Origin: Isotricha intestinalis
Lineage: Eukaryota > Ciliophora > Litostomatea > Vestibuliferida > Isotrichidae
Direction: 5' to 3'
Length of the DNA stretch: 42,085 nt
NCBI GenBank assembly: GCA_023807065.1
Contig: JAJJLU010000452.1
Location: 1-42,085 of the forward strand
In this document: positions 10,010 through 20,040 of the stretch, in pieces
Layout: each line of letters begins with the position of its first letter
How positions within the stretch are numbered: the first letter of the stretch is position 1
Position numbers and translations under genes: made by a program
The notes under the pieces: generated by a model
Database searches by the model: none
Told to the model about the DNA's origin: nothing
The model's input: only the letters and a program-made list of their open reading frames with translations

Positions 10010-10364
10010 TATAATTGTTTATTTATATATTATAAAATTTATGATTTCAAATTAATTTTTTAATATAAAATTTCTGATATTTTTAGAAGAAAAGGAAATG
10101 TACATTTTTAAACTTTATATATTGATTTTAAAGAATTGATTAATGAAATTCATGATTTTACATTAATGTTTCAATGGATTATTTTATTTACAAAATAATT
10201 TATAATAAAAACTATTAATTATTTTTAATAGAAAAAACTATTTGAAAAACTATAATAAAAAATGAATAATACTATTAATATAAAATAAAAAAAAAGCAAC
10301 TAAAATATTTATATTTTAATTTTTATCATTCATTTATTATATTTTCAAAATTATTTAATAAAGA
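10010..10364. other. Spacer with no recognised content
   Basis: This stretch holds the 5' leader of the Lys-rich coiled-coil gene and the 3' flank of the neighbouring pseudogene. It is AT-rich, and I see nothing else in it. Confidence 0.5.
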
Positions 10365-10850
10365 TTAATCAAAAATACCTTTATTTATCCTTCGAAGTTG
10401 TATTAAAAAATTAGGATAAGCAATAGGATTAATCGAATTGATATATCCATAATCAAATAAATGACAAATATTTAATAATTCATCAACTTTAGAATTAGAT
10501 ATATTATTTAGAAGAAAATTAAGTTAATTCATATTCTTTAAGCATTAATTGTTTTAAGATTCTTAAAATATTTTTAAAAATTTTATTTTGTTTATCATAT
10601 TATTAATAGTTTCTTTTGATTTTTGAATTATTCTATTTGCAAAAATAATACAATTCATTGTTAAATTTTCTGATGTATTTTTTTTATATTTCATATTATA
10701 TGTATCTTTAAAGTCTTTAGAATTTTTATTGTTTAAATAAAAATTTCTTTTAATTCTTTCCCTATTTTCTCTTTAAATTTTATCATATCAATTTCTTCAA
10801 TATTAGAATTTCTACTCAATTTTCTTTTTTTATTTGATAATATTTTTCTT
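10365..10850 (-). pseudogene. Frameshifted gene of unknown family
   Basis: Minus-strand translation gives one continuous-looking protein of roughly 150 residues that changes frame three times. It starts near 10850 with LSRNSNIEEIDMIKFKEKIG. It shifts by one base in a T run, continues through NLTMNCIIFANRIIQKSKE, shifts again in an A/T run, and shifts a third time before KVDELLNICHLFDYGYI. It ends with PIAYPNFLIQLRRINKGIFD and TAA at 10365. No ATG with an open frame precedes it. The shifts sit in homopolymers, so basecalling errors are an alternative to true decay. Introns do not explain them because no GT...AG pair fits. No family is recognised. Confidence 0.6.
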
Positions 10851-11086
10851 TTTTTTTTTTTATTTTAAACGCATTCTGATATTTTGTATTTTATATCTTA
10901 TTCTCAAATATTTATTTTTTAGTGTTTAACGAAATCATTCAATAAAGTTCTTTCTTAAATTAGTCATTTAATAAAAAAAAATTATTAAAAAAATCAAACT
11001 AAATAAATAATTAAAAAATATAAAACCTTTAAAAAAAATAAATGAATAAATAAATAAATAACATTAAATAAAATATATAAAATCAA

Positions 11087-11941
11087 ATGGAATTTTTAAA
11101 CTATGCTCAATTAATAATAGGGCCAGCAGGTAGTGGAAAATCAACATATTGTAAAATAATGCAAGATCATTGTGAAAATATAAAAAGAACAATAAAGATA
11201 ATAAATTTAGATCCAGCAGCAGAAAAATTTAAATATAAATGTGATTTAGATATTAGAGAATTAATAAATATAGATGAAGTAATGAAAAAAAAGAAATTAG
11301 GTCCAAACGGAGCATTAATATATTGTATGGAATATTTATATGATAATATTGAATTTTTAACAGAATATTTTGATAATAAAGGAGATAATTATTATTATTT
11401 AATAGATTGTCCAGGTCAATTAGAATTATATTCTCATTCAGATATAATGAAGAAAATAACAAATTATTTAAAAAAAAATGGTTTTTCAATAGTTTCAATA
11501 TTTTGTTTAGATTGTACTTTCTTACAAGAACAATCCAAATTTATTTCTGGAAATGTTCTTTCTTTAGCAACTATGATTCAAATGGAATTACCTCATTTAA
11601 CTGTAATGACTAAATGTGATTTAATTAGTAAAAGTAATTTATATAATAAAATCGAAGATGGAATTGAAATGGGAGATTTAATTAAGGAATTAAATAATTT
11701 AATGGGAAAAAAAATGAAGAAATTAAATTCTGCATTAATTAATTTTGTTGAAAATTATTCTCTTGTTCAATTTAATACATTAAATTTAAATGATGAAAAT
11801 TCTATTTCTGCTGTTTTATATAATGCTGATAATGTTTTACAATATTTTGAGTCTCAAGAACCTAAAGATAATTTTTTCGATGGAGCTGAAAGAGATTTAA
11901 ATGGAATTAATTATGATGATAGAATGGATGAAGATTATTAA
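11087..11941 (+). CDS. GPN3: GPN-loop GTPase 3 (RNA polymerase II assembly/import factor)
   Basis: This is a 284-residue GPN-loop GTPase. Visible motifs are the P-loop G12-PAGSGKST-20, the NLDPAAE switch region (residues 40-46), the diagnostic Gly-Pro-Asn at residues 72-74, DCPGQ at 107-111 (G3) and TKCD at 175-178 (G4). The N-terminal YAQLIIGPAGSGKSTYC and the KFISG segment match the GPN3 branch better than GPN1 (which has a long acidic tail) or GPN2. GPN3 works with GPN1 in cytoplasmic assembly and nuclear import of RNA polymerase II. The length matches the family. It is single-exon with an A-rich leader and TAA stop. The next gene follows about 110 bases downstream on the same strand. Confidence 0.93.
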   Translation: MEFLNYAQLIIGPAGSGKSTYCKIMQDHCENIKRTIKIINLDPAAEKFKYKCDLDIRELINIDEVMKKKKLGPNGALIYCMEYLYDNIEFLTEYFDNKGDNYYYLIDCPGQLELYSHSDIMKKITNYLKKNGFSIVSIFCLDCTFLQEQSKFISGNVLSLATMIQMELPHLTVMTKCDLISKSNLYNKIEDGIEMGDLIKELNNLMGKKMKKLNSALINFVENYSLVQFNTLNLNDENSISAVLYNADNVLQYFESQEPKDNFFDGAERDLNGINYDDRMDEDY

Positions 11942-12054
11942 ATATTTAAATTTATAAATTTATATATTTATTAATTTAATTTATTGCTATTTTTTTTTCT
12001 TTTTTGTTTAATATGTTTTTTTATTTATAAATTGAAATTAGATTAATAAAATAA

Positions 12055-13597
12055 ATGTATAACATTTATGTTTATGAAAAGAAAGAAAAAGAAAAAAAAG
12101 AACGTGAAAAGAAGGCAAAAAGTGAAGCAAAATATAAAAAAAAATTTAAAAGTAAGATAATATAATATAAATAATAGAGCAAATTCCAATATTATATGAA
12201 AATTATGAAAGAAGAGTGAAAGATTTCATAACAGAAGTAAAATAATAAAATGAATTTATTTTTTTTAGATGACAGAGCCAAATCATAAAATAACAGTTCA
12301 AGACGTAACAGAAAAAATATTAAACACTCGAGCAGATATGTTAAATAATCAAGAACTTCAAAAACCATTTATTTTCAAAGGTTATAAAACTGAATTAGAA
12401 AGAATAAAAGATACAATAAAAAATAATAGATATTTTTTTAATTTACCTGATCCAAATGATAATAAAACAACAAAAACAAATGAAAATAACATAAAAAATC
12501 AAATGACTTTTAGTGAAAAATACGAAGCAAATTTATTATTTCCATCAACAAAAAGAATAAATAAAGGTTCAATATTGAATTCAAATGAAATAGAATATTT
12601 TGTGAAAAATGATATAATAATTCAGCCTCAAATGAGATTTAAAGCAAGAACAGATTTAGAAAGAGTATATGAAGCATTAAATAGTAAATATTATAGAGAT
12701 GATGAGAAATCAATATTAAGAAGGCAATTAAAAAATATAGATTTATTTACATATAAAAAACCAAAAGATTTATTAAAATTAAATTCTTCAATAAGACAAA
12801 GACAAGAAATGGAAAAAGAAGGAAATGAAAATGAAGAAAATAAAAAAGGATATAAAATAATACCACATCCAAATATAGAAGATAAAGAAGAAGAAAAGAA
12901 AAAGAAAAGAAATATTTATGGTAATTCTAAAGTTTATTATGTTCCAACAATAAATGAAAGATGGAAAAAAAGAACTGATTTAAATGCTGAAGCTGAAGGA
13001 ATGTTAAAAGAATATCATCAAAAAACTCATTTTAAAGCTGCTGAAGAAATTGCAGAAAATAGATTAGATTATAAAAAAATTGAAAATGAATTTAATAATA
13101 ATTTAAATTATACTGTTTCTAATAGTAGTAGATTTATTAGAAAAAATCCTTTTAATTTTGATGATGATATTGAAAAGAAATTAAATAAAATTGAATTTAA
13201 ACCTTATAGTAAAAATTATAATCCTATTAAAAAATATAAAAATGATAATGTTGATCCTGAAAGTATGAAAATTTTAACTAGTTTAGCTTTTAGAAATCCT
13301 GATGATGGGAAAAATAATCTTAATGAAGAAGATGAAAAAAATCAAAGCTTGCAATATGCTAATATTGAAAGTAAAAAAAAATTAATTGATGAAAATAATG
13401 TTCTAATTGGTAATGAAATTTTATATAAGGGAACCCAATTTAATTTAATTGCTAATAGAGTTTTAAATTTATGTAATGTTTATAGAAAGAAAGATAAACA
13501 TAATAATACTAATTTAAAAAAAGGAAATGGAAAAATGATGTTTACTCAAGGAATGACTCTTAATGAATTTGGAAATAAATATAATTTATACGAATGA
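12055..13597 (+). CDS. Unknown charged protein, three exons
   Basis: Reading only the long open frame would start at 12269, but that ATG is internal. The gene begins at 12055 and is spliced: exons 12055-12151, 12178-12236 and 12269-13597. The introns are 26 and 32 nt, each GTAA...TAG, and joining keeps the frame (1485 nt, 494 residues, TGA stop). The joined N-terminus runs ...KYKKKFK/KQIPILYENYERR/... with no break. The protein is rich in Lys, Glu and Asn. The segment MTEPNHKITVQDVTEKIL and the following helices look conserved-domain-like, but I recognise no family. The tail ends MTLNEFGNKYNLYE. Composition suggests a cytoskeletal or ciliary protein. Confidence 0.82.
12152..12177 (+). other. 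Intron 1 (26 nt)
   Basis: GTAAGATAAT...AATAATAG splits a codon after its first base. Removing it joins exon 1 in frame with exon 2 and avoids an immediate TAA. Confidence 0.82.
12237..12268 (+). other. Intron 2 (32 nt)
   Basis: GTAAAATAAT...TTTTTTAG sits between codons. A T-tract precedes the acceptor and the intron contains in-frame stops. Confidence 0.82.
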
Positions 13598-13846
13598 GTT
13601 TTTTTTTATTTATTTTTTTTTATTTTTATTTGATTTTGAAAAAATTGGAAAGAGTTTAATTTTTTTTTCATTTTTTCCGAAAAGATTAAAATTCATTATT
13701 TAGTTATTTTTTTTCATTTTCTTTTCTTATTCTAAAAAAAAATTAAGTATCCTCTAAATATCTTCTTTTAATTTTTTTATATTTAAATTTTTTGATTTTG
13801 TTTTTTAGTAAAATTATATTACATATTAAATGAAAACAATAATATT

Positions 13847-14974
13847 CTAAATATATTTATTTTTAGCATATCTTGAATTAGAAATTTTAAAAGTAGAATT
13901 AAAATTTCTAAAATATTGTTTTCTTTTATTAATTTCATTTTTTGCCATTTTATACCAATTATTACTTTCATTTTTAGGTTCAATAGCATTAATTCCTTTA
14001 AATTTTTTTTTTATTTTTAAAGTTTCAAAAGAAATTTCTTTAAAATCTTTTTTTAATTGTCTTAAATTTATATGATTATTAATTGAAAATTGATGTACAT
14101 TAACATATTTATTAAGTCTATTATCTTCATAATTAATTTGACTATATATTTCTTTTAAATATTTTTGACATTTTAAATCTAAACAAATTTTAGTCTTTTC
14201 AAAATTATTTTTTAATATTTTTTCTTGTTCTATTGAATCTGAAGAATTTTTATCAAAATTAAATTCTTTTTTAATTTCTTCAATTGAAAAAGATTTTTCT
14301 TTTTTATTTTTATTTTTCTTTTTTAAAGAATCTTCAAATTGAATAGCAGAATTAACTTCTTTTTTTAAATTTATATTTTCTTCTTTCACTTTATTACATA
14401 TATTTAATAATCTTTTAATCATATTTTTTTTTCTTTCTTTTAAAGAATGAAATTTAGGAGATAAAAATTTTTCTATATTATTTTTTTTCTCATTAAAATA
14501 ATCTGATATAGTGAAATTTAAATTATGGTTTGGGGTAAATTTTCCTTTGTAAAAAGAAGATTGATTAATATAATATTTTTCTTTTTGAAGACATGGTTTA
14601 TAAGAATAACTTTCTATTTGATTTTTTCTCCAAAAACAATTTTTTGTCATTTCTTTTTTATTTTCAAATATTTTATTTGGACCATATTTTTTTTTCTGTT
14701 CTGAAATATCAATTTCATATTTTAAATTTTTTTCAGAACAGTATTTTTTAATATCATCAATTAAATTATTTTTATTATCACAACTTTTATTATTATTGTG
14801 AAAGGTAATTTTTTTTGGAGATTTTGAATTGTTTTTTGATTCAGGATGAATTAATTTAAATCTATCTTCTAAAAGAGATCTTAAAGAAAAAGAATGTCTT
14901 ATAGCTGATGAATTTGCAGAACAAATATTTGTACTGGATTCATTTTTTTCCATAACATTATAATTATATTTCAT
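13847..14974 (-). CDS. Unknown basic Lys/Asn-rich protein
   Basis: This 375-residue single-exon frame ends in TAG, the only TAG stop used in this window. It is strongly basic, with Ser/Asn-rich N-terminal third and helical, Lys/Glu-rich middle (about residues 180-290). There is no signal peptide, membrane segment or recognised domain. An alternative start at Met8 (MEKNESS) is equally well placed. It is transcribed divergently from the ankyrin gene, with 265 bases between the two starts. I cannot assign a function. Confidence 0.68.
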   Translation of the reverse strand: MKYNYNVMEKNESSTNICSANSSAIRHSFSLRSLLEDRFKLIHPESKNNSKSPKKITFHNNNKSCDNKNNLIDDIKKYCSEKNLKYEIDISEQKKKYGPNKIFENKKEMTKNCFWRKNQIESYSYKPCLQKEKYYINQSSFYKGKFTPNHNLNFTISDYFNEKKNNIEKFLSPKFHSLKERKKNMIKRLLNICNKVKEENINLKKEVNSAIQFEDSLKKKNKNKKEKSFSIEEIKKEFNFDKNSSDSIEQEKILKNNFEKTKICLDLKCQKYLKEIYSQINYEDNRLNKYVNVHQFSINNHINLRQLKKDFKEISFETLKIKKKFKGINAIEPKNESNNWYKMAKNEINKRKQYFRNFNSTFKISNSRYAKNKYI

Positions 14975-15239
14975 TTTTGTTAATATATCAAATATTTGTT
15001 CTTTTGTTCTCTATTTATTAAAGGAAATTTTACATAGTCATTTATACTCATTGATGACTTTAATAACTTCATTGAAAATATTTTTTTTTTTTGAGTTAAA
15101 AAATTTTATATTTTTTTTTTAATTAATTAATTAATAATAAATAAAAAAATGGAAACTTAAAGAAAATTATTTAACTTTAAATAATATTTAAATAAAGAAT
15201 TATAATTCCTAATTTTATAAAAATATAAATAAAAAATAT

Positions 15240-16564
15240 ATGGAAGAATCATCTGAGAAAAAATATACAAATTTTGTAGGAAATTTATCAAGAAACATAA
15301 TGAAAGAATATAAAAGTCAATCAATTAGAAGAAATATATTAGGAAAAGAAATAAATAAAGTATCCAAAATAAATTTTGATAATATGGATAATTCAAATTT
15401 ATCAGAAAATAAAAGAGTAAATTTTTCATCTTTAGGTGCAAGTATAATTAAACAAGAAGAAAAAATGATTCTTTCAAGAAACTTAAATAAATATAAACAT
15501 AATATTTATAATACTGCAAATATAAGTAATAAAAAATCATATGATCCTTATTTAATGAAAGTTTGTAAAAATGCAATTGTGAATGTTTCTGCTCAGTTAC
15601 CTAATTATTTAGAAATAATTGATAAAATCAATAAAGAATTTAATATTAATGAAAACGAAGAAAATGAAGATTTTGAATTTGAAAATGAAAATGATATTGA
15701 ATTAGAAAATTCAAAAATTAATCTTTCAAATATTAATGATGAATCAAAGAAACATATAAATAATTTGAGTAGTTTAGAAACAAATTATAATGAAAGTCAA
15801 ATTAATAGATCAATATCAGTGTAAGAAAAAATAATAAATATTTTTTTTAATAAATTTAGTTTAAAAAGAAAAGTAAGTCGCAATAGATTAGCAAAATCAA
15901 ATGATATAATAAATGAAGAAGAAAAGAAAATAAATGAAGAAAAAATTCAAAAAGAACTTGAAAAAGAAAAAGAAGAACAAAGAAAATTAGAAAGTAAAAA
16001 AATTAATAAAAATAATTTAAAAATATATATAATAAAAATATAGTGAGAAAAAAGAGAAAAAGAATATTAATAAATGTAATAAGATACTTATCAGCAAATA
16101 ATATAAAAGTAGATGAATATATAGAAAATAATCCATTTCCAAAAAAGCCATTTGAAATAAGAGGAAGTGAAGAATTTTTAGAAGCAGTTAAATTTAACAA
16201 ATATGATTTAGTAGTTGAAGCAGTTAAAAAAGATAAAAGATATTTATATCAATTTGATTATAATAAACAAACTTGTTTTCATTGGAGTGCTAAATTAGGA
16301 TATGATAAATTATTAAGATTTTTATGTGAAAATGGAAGTCAATTAAATTCATATGATAGAAAAATGAGAACTCCTATTTTTTTAGCTACTATATTTGATC
16401 AAGTTAAATGTATTGAAATTTTACTTGAATTTGGAGCTAATGCTTATATTTGTGATATTAATGGAAAAAAACCTATTGATGTTGTTATTAGTAATAAAGC
16501 TAGAAATGTCTTAAATTATGCTGTTGAAAAACCTTATAATGATATATATAATAAAAGTAAGTAA
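15240..16564 (+). CDS. Ankyrin-repeat protein, three exons
   Basis: Two short introns hide the full gene. Exons are 15240-15820, 15860-15993 and 16044-16564, giving 1236 nt and 411 residues. The first junction completes a Val codon and the second makes ATG-AGA-AAA across the splice, so the GTG at 16043 is part of an acceptor and not a start. The C-terminal 150 residues hold ankyrin repeats: NKQTCFHWSAKLGYDKLLRF with the following turn, DRKMRTPIFLATIFDQVKC, and NGKKPIDVVISNKARNVL. The middle is a charged Glu/Lys helix encoded by exon 2, and the N-terminal 190 residues are unrecognised. Ankyrin repeats bind protein partners, so this is probably an adaptor. The final exon ends in GTAAGTAA, which resembles a donor site, but no acceptor lies within a short distance. 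Confidence 0.85.
15821..15859 (+). other. Intron 1 of the ankyrin gene (39 nt)
   Basis: GTAAGAAAAA...AAATTTAG. Reading through it meets TAA at once, while removing it continues the frame into a 44-codon charged exon. Confidence 0.82.
15994..16043 (+). other. Intron 2 of the ankyrin gene (50 nt)
   Basis: GTAAAAAAAT...AAATATAG. It carries an in-frame TAG at its end. Removing it links the exon 2 frame to the ankyrin frame after one base of a codon. Confidence 0.8.
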
Positions 16565-17284
16565 TACTTATTTTTTTATTTGTTTTTATTTTGGGTTTTT
16601 ATGAAAATTTTGTTTTTTTTAAATACCTTTTTTTATTTATATTTAATATTAATAAAAATATTTTTTGATAAATTCAAATCAGAAGTTAAATTCTTAAATT
16701 GTTTACAATTAATGGATTCTCACAATTCTTATCACATAAATAATTTGTTGAGTAATTAACTATAATTCTTTCATTATTGTTTTTTCTTCATTCAATAATG
16801 AAAAAATTATTTAATGATAAAATATTGAGTTAATTAAAAAGAATTAAATTTTTAATCAAAAAAAATTGAAAAATAAATCTTTTTTAATATTTCTTTAAAA
16901 AAATATTATAACATCATTTTAAATTTTTTATTTTAATAAAAGGAATAAAAGAAATGAGTAATAAATGAAATGTAATTTTTGAAAAAAGGAAGTTTTGTTT
17001 TTTTGTTAGAATAATATAACAATATAATTTAATAAATTTATATTCTGGACTGCAATATAATAAAAAAGTTTTTTATATGAAATTATAGGATAATAATAAT
17101 AACATTTATTCTATTTAATATTTTATAAGTAGATTTTAGTGCATATTTGCTTTTACTTCAAAATATAGTAATAAAATACTTTTAAAATATTGTAATTTTT
17201 CTATTATATAACCATTTTTTTAATAAATTTATTTTTGTATTTAATCATTGAGACAATAAAAAAAATAATAAATAAAAGTATTAA
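16565..17284. other. Long spacer, 720 bp
   Basis: This AT-rich region lies between two plus-strand genes and must hold the promoter of the alpha-kinase gene. I scanned both strands and saw only short, stop-broken frames, and no RNA gene or repeat. Confidence 0.5.
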
Positions 17285-19960
17285 ATGTTAAAAAAAAAAA
17301 AAAATAGAGATTTAAATGAAAAATTATCAGATACAAAAAAGCCAATAAATATACCAAAAATATCTTTAACTCAAATTTCTTCTGATTTTTCTCTTATTAA
17401 TCATATTCCTGAAATAACAAATAAAGTTTATCTTAGAAGTCATTCAATTAAAATAAAAGATCATAGAGATAAGAAAGAAAAAGAGAAAGAAGAAAAAAAA
17501 ATAAAAAATAAAAAAAGAAAAAGTAAATCACAGAAAAAAGTAAAAAAAAAATTAGATGAAGAAGATGAAATTGATAAAAATAGTGAAAGTGAAATTATTT
17601 CACTTAAAGAAGAAGAGAAAAAAGAAGAAGAAGAGAAAAAAAAAAGTAAAAAAGGTAGAAAAGTAAAAAAAGAGGAAAAAGAAAGAAAAGAAAAAGAGAA
17701 AAAAGAAAAGAAAGAAAAGAGAGAAAAAGAAAAGAAAGAGAAAAAAGAAAGAAAAGAAAAAGAGAAAAAAGAGAAAAAAGAAAAAGAGAAAAAAGAGAAA
17801 AAAGAAAAGAAAGAAAAAAAATATACAATAATGACATCTCGTACAAAAATATTAAATGAAGACTGTCCATTATTTTTAACAGGAAAATGTCCAAAATTAT
17901 TTTGTGACAAAATTCACAATTATTCAAAATTATATCAAATAGAAAACAATGAGAAATTTAAAGAAAATTTAACATATCTTCAAAAAGATTTTTCACTTCT
18001 TCTTCCATATCAAAAAAAATTATTCTCTAACCAAAATTTAGATATATTATTTTTATGTGATTGTACAGGATCAATGCAGCCATATATAAATAAAGTAAAA
18101 GAAGAGTTAAAAAACATAATAAATTTTATATTAGAAAATAATCCCTATGCAAATATAAAAATATCATTTATAGGATATAGAGATATAAAAGATATAAAAA
18201 GATATGAAATAATAGATTTTACATCAGATATAGATTTAATAAGAGATTTTATTGGTAAAATTATTGCTGATGGAGGAGGAGATCTTCCAGAAGATTTAAC
18301 AGGAGCATTAAAAAAAGTATTAGAAATGTCTTGGAGAGAAAAAAGTGCTAAATATGCAATAATAATTAGTGATGCTCCTTGTCATGGAATTAAATATTTT
18401 AAGAATTTAGGTTTAAGTGATGATTTTCCTAAAGGAGATCCTGATGGTTTAATTCCTGAAAAATTTATTGAAGATATTGCTAAAAAAAATATCACTTTAT
18501 ATGCTTTAAAAATTAAATATTATACTGATTATATGTATGAATTGTTTAATGAAGTTTATTCTAAATTTAACCAATTTCATAATCCTATTATTATTTGTGA
18601 TTTAGGAAAAAGTTTAGATAATTTCGGATTCTTAGTTGCTGTTAGTAGTAATACTACTTTAAATAATTTAACTGTTAATCAATTACCTTTAAATGATATT
18701 TTATTTGATTTAGATAAACAAAAAGAAAATGATGATCAAAAAATTTTGATTCAAAATTTACTTACTAGAGTTAAAAATTCTCAAAGTTTAATTAATAATT
18801 CATTATCTAATGATGATATTGTTAAATTAAATGAAAATGTTGATTCAAATAGAACTTATGAAATGTTTGAAAAATTAAATAAAGATAAAAAAATAAAAGG
18901 AATATGTCATAGTTTCATAATAAAAAAAGATAGATATTTAAATATAAATTGGGAAAATCCATATATAAGTCATTATCAAATAGAAACAGAATGTATAATA
19001 GATGATAATCCTTTTAATGAAGGAGCAGAAAGATATGCATATTATATGTATGATACCAAAGTAAAAATGAAATATGTAGCAAAACAAAAAAAAATATATT
19101 CTAAATCTCAAAATAATTTATCTTCATTTCAAAAAGAATTAGAATCAATAACAATATGTCATCATATAGCAAACGAATTCAATGAAAGAATAGTAAATTA
19201 TTTACCAAAAGGGAAGACAAATATATTAATAAATTTCATTCATTCCTATATATATGAAATAGGAAAAGATAAATATTATTATGTAGAAAATTTAATTCCA
19301 GGGAAATATGTAAAATATAATAACAATGCAGGATGGATATCAAATTCAATAGAAGAACAAACTTTATTAGCTCAATCATTTAGTCATTTTTCATATCAAA
19401 TAAGTAAAGGATATTTAATTATAGTAGATTTACAAGGTGTTGGAGGTTATTTAACAGATCCTCAAATTCACTGTTTAAATGGAAATAAATTTGGAAATGG
19501 AAATTTAGGTTATGTTGGTATAATTAAATTCTTTTTAACTCATCATTGTAATAAATACTGTAAATATTTAAATTTAATTCATCCTGTTGATTCTAATTAT
19601 ATTATTGATATTAATAATTTCGATTTTTATGTTGATAAATTTGAAGAACCTGAAAATAAAGATTCTGAAATTTATAAATTATGTGATTTATGTAGAAAAC
19701 CTTTTATGATGAAAAGTGGAATTGCTTTTGAAAATAGAAAAAAATGCTGGGAATGTTTTTGTAATGATTGTGATGAAAAAAGAAAAAAATCTTTCAAAAA
19801 TGGAAATTGTGAAAAATGCGGAAAATTTTTCATGAGTAGTGAATATTTGTTTTTAATGAAAAGAATTCCTTTCACTAAATTATGTATGAAATGTAGACAA
19901 GAAGAAATTAATGAAGAAAGAGAAAAGTTTTACAAAGAGTTTTTTGATAATAAAAAATAA
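17285..19960 (+). CDS. CCCH finger, vWA and alpha-kinase protein (VwkA-like)
   Basis: This 891-residue protein has five regions. Residues 55-185 are a Lys/Glu low-complexity stretch. A CCCH finger follows (C194, C202, C207, H211). A von Willebrand A domain spans about 253-440 with MIDAS D259-x-T-G-S263. An alpha-kinase domain spans about 560-770. The C-terminus is Cys-rich (CDLC, CWECFCNDC, CEKC, CMKC). Kinase residues are all present: K600, the zinc His H701, DLQ at 715-717, D725, glycine loop GNGNLG 737-742, and zinc ligands H753, C755, C759, with TRPM7-like spacing. The vWA plus alpha-kinase pairing is that of Dictyostelium VwkA, which affects myosin II and the contractile vacuole. The kinase should phosphorylate Ser/Thr. 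The added CCCH and Cys-rich domains are not part of VwkA as I know it. Confidence 0.93.
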   Translation: MLKKKKNRDLNEKLSDTKKPINIPKISLTQISSDFSLINHIPEITNKVYLRSHSIKIKDHRDKKEKEKEEKKIKNKKRKSKSQKKVKKKLDEEDEIDKNSESEIISLKEEEKKEEEEKKKSKKGRKVKKEEKERKEKEKKEKKEKREKEKKEKKERKEKEKKEKKEKEKKEKKEKKEKKYTIMTSRTKILNEDCPLFLTGKCPKLFCDKIHNYSKLYQIENNEKFKENLTYLQKDFSLLLPYQKKLFSNQNLDILFLCDCTGSMQPYINKVKEELKNIINFILENNPYANIKISFIGYRDIKDIKRYEIIDFTSDIDLIRDFIGKIIADGGGDLPEDLTGALKKVLEMSWREKSAKYAIIISDAPCHGIKYFKNLGLSDDFPKGDPDGLIPEKFIEDIAKKNITLYALKIKYYTDYMYELFNEVYSKFNQFHNPIIICDLGKSLDNFGFLVAVSSNTTLNNLTVNQLPLNDILFDLDKQKENDDQKILIQNLLTRVKNSQSLINNSLSNDDIVKLNENVDSNRTYEMFEKLNKDKKIKGICHSFIIKKDRYLNINWENPYISHYQIETECIIDDNPFNEGAERYAYYMYDTKVKMKYVAKQKKIYSKSQNNLSSFQKELESITICHHIANEFNERIVNYLPKGKTNILINFIHSYIYEIGKDKYYYVENLIPGKYVKYNNNAGWISNSIEEQTLLAQSFSHFSYQISKGYLIIVDLQGVGGYLTDPQIHCLNGNKFGNGNLGYVGIIKFFLTHHCNKYCKYLNLIHPVDSNYIIDINNFDFYVDKFEEPENKDSEIYKLCDLCRKPFMMKSGIAFENRKKCWECFCNDCDEKRKKSFKNGNCEKCGKFFMSSEYLFLMKRIPFTKLCMKCRQEEINEEREKFYKEFFDNKK
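17665..17821 (+). repeat. 157-nt pure purine tract inside the kinase gene
   Basis: Every base from 17665 to 17821 is A or G on the plus strand. It encodes the KEKKEKK-type stretch, using AAA, AAG, GAA and GAG codons. Shorter purine runs precede it from about 17460. Confidence 0.95.
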
Positions 19961-20040
19961 TTTTATAGTTTATTTTTTCATTACCTTTAAAAATTTTTTT
20001 TTCAAAAATAAAAAATTCTGATTTTTAATATATAAAATAA

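Noticed and set aside
10365..10850. Euplotes-type programmed +1 frameshifting
   Set aside because: The shifts are not at a uniform AAA-TAA site, they go in both directions, TGA is a stop here, and all other genes are unshifted.
12269..13597. ATG at 12269 as gene start
   Set aside because: It directly follows TTTTTTTTAG, a splice acceptor, and two upstream exons join in frame to a start at 12055.
16043..16564. GTG-started gene for the ankyrin region
   Set aside because: The G of this GTG is the last base of a TAG splice acceptor. The real frame enters from the upstream exon, making ATG across the junction.
16552..16690. Third intron at GTAAGTAA near the end of the ankyrin gene
   Set aside because: No AG acceptor occurs until about 125 bases later, far longer than other introns here, and the frame ends naturally in TAA.
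17461..17927. Ser/Phe- and Leu/Phe-rich minus-strand frames
   Set aside because: They are complements of the Lys/Glu purine tract of the alpha-kinase gene.
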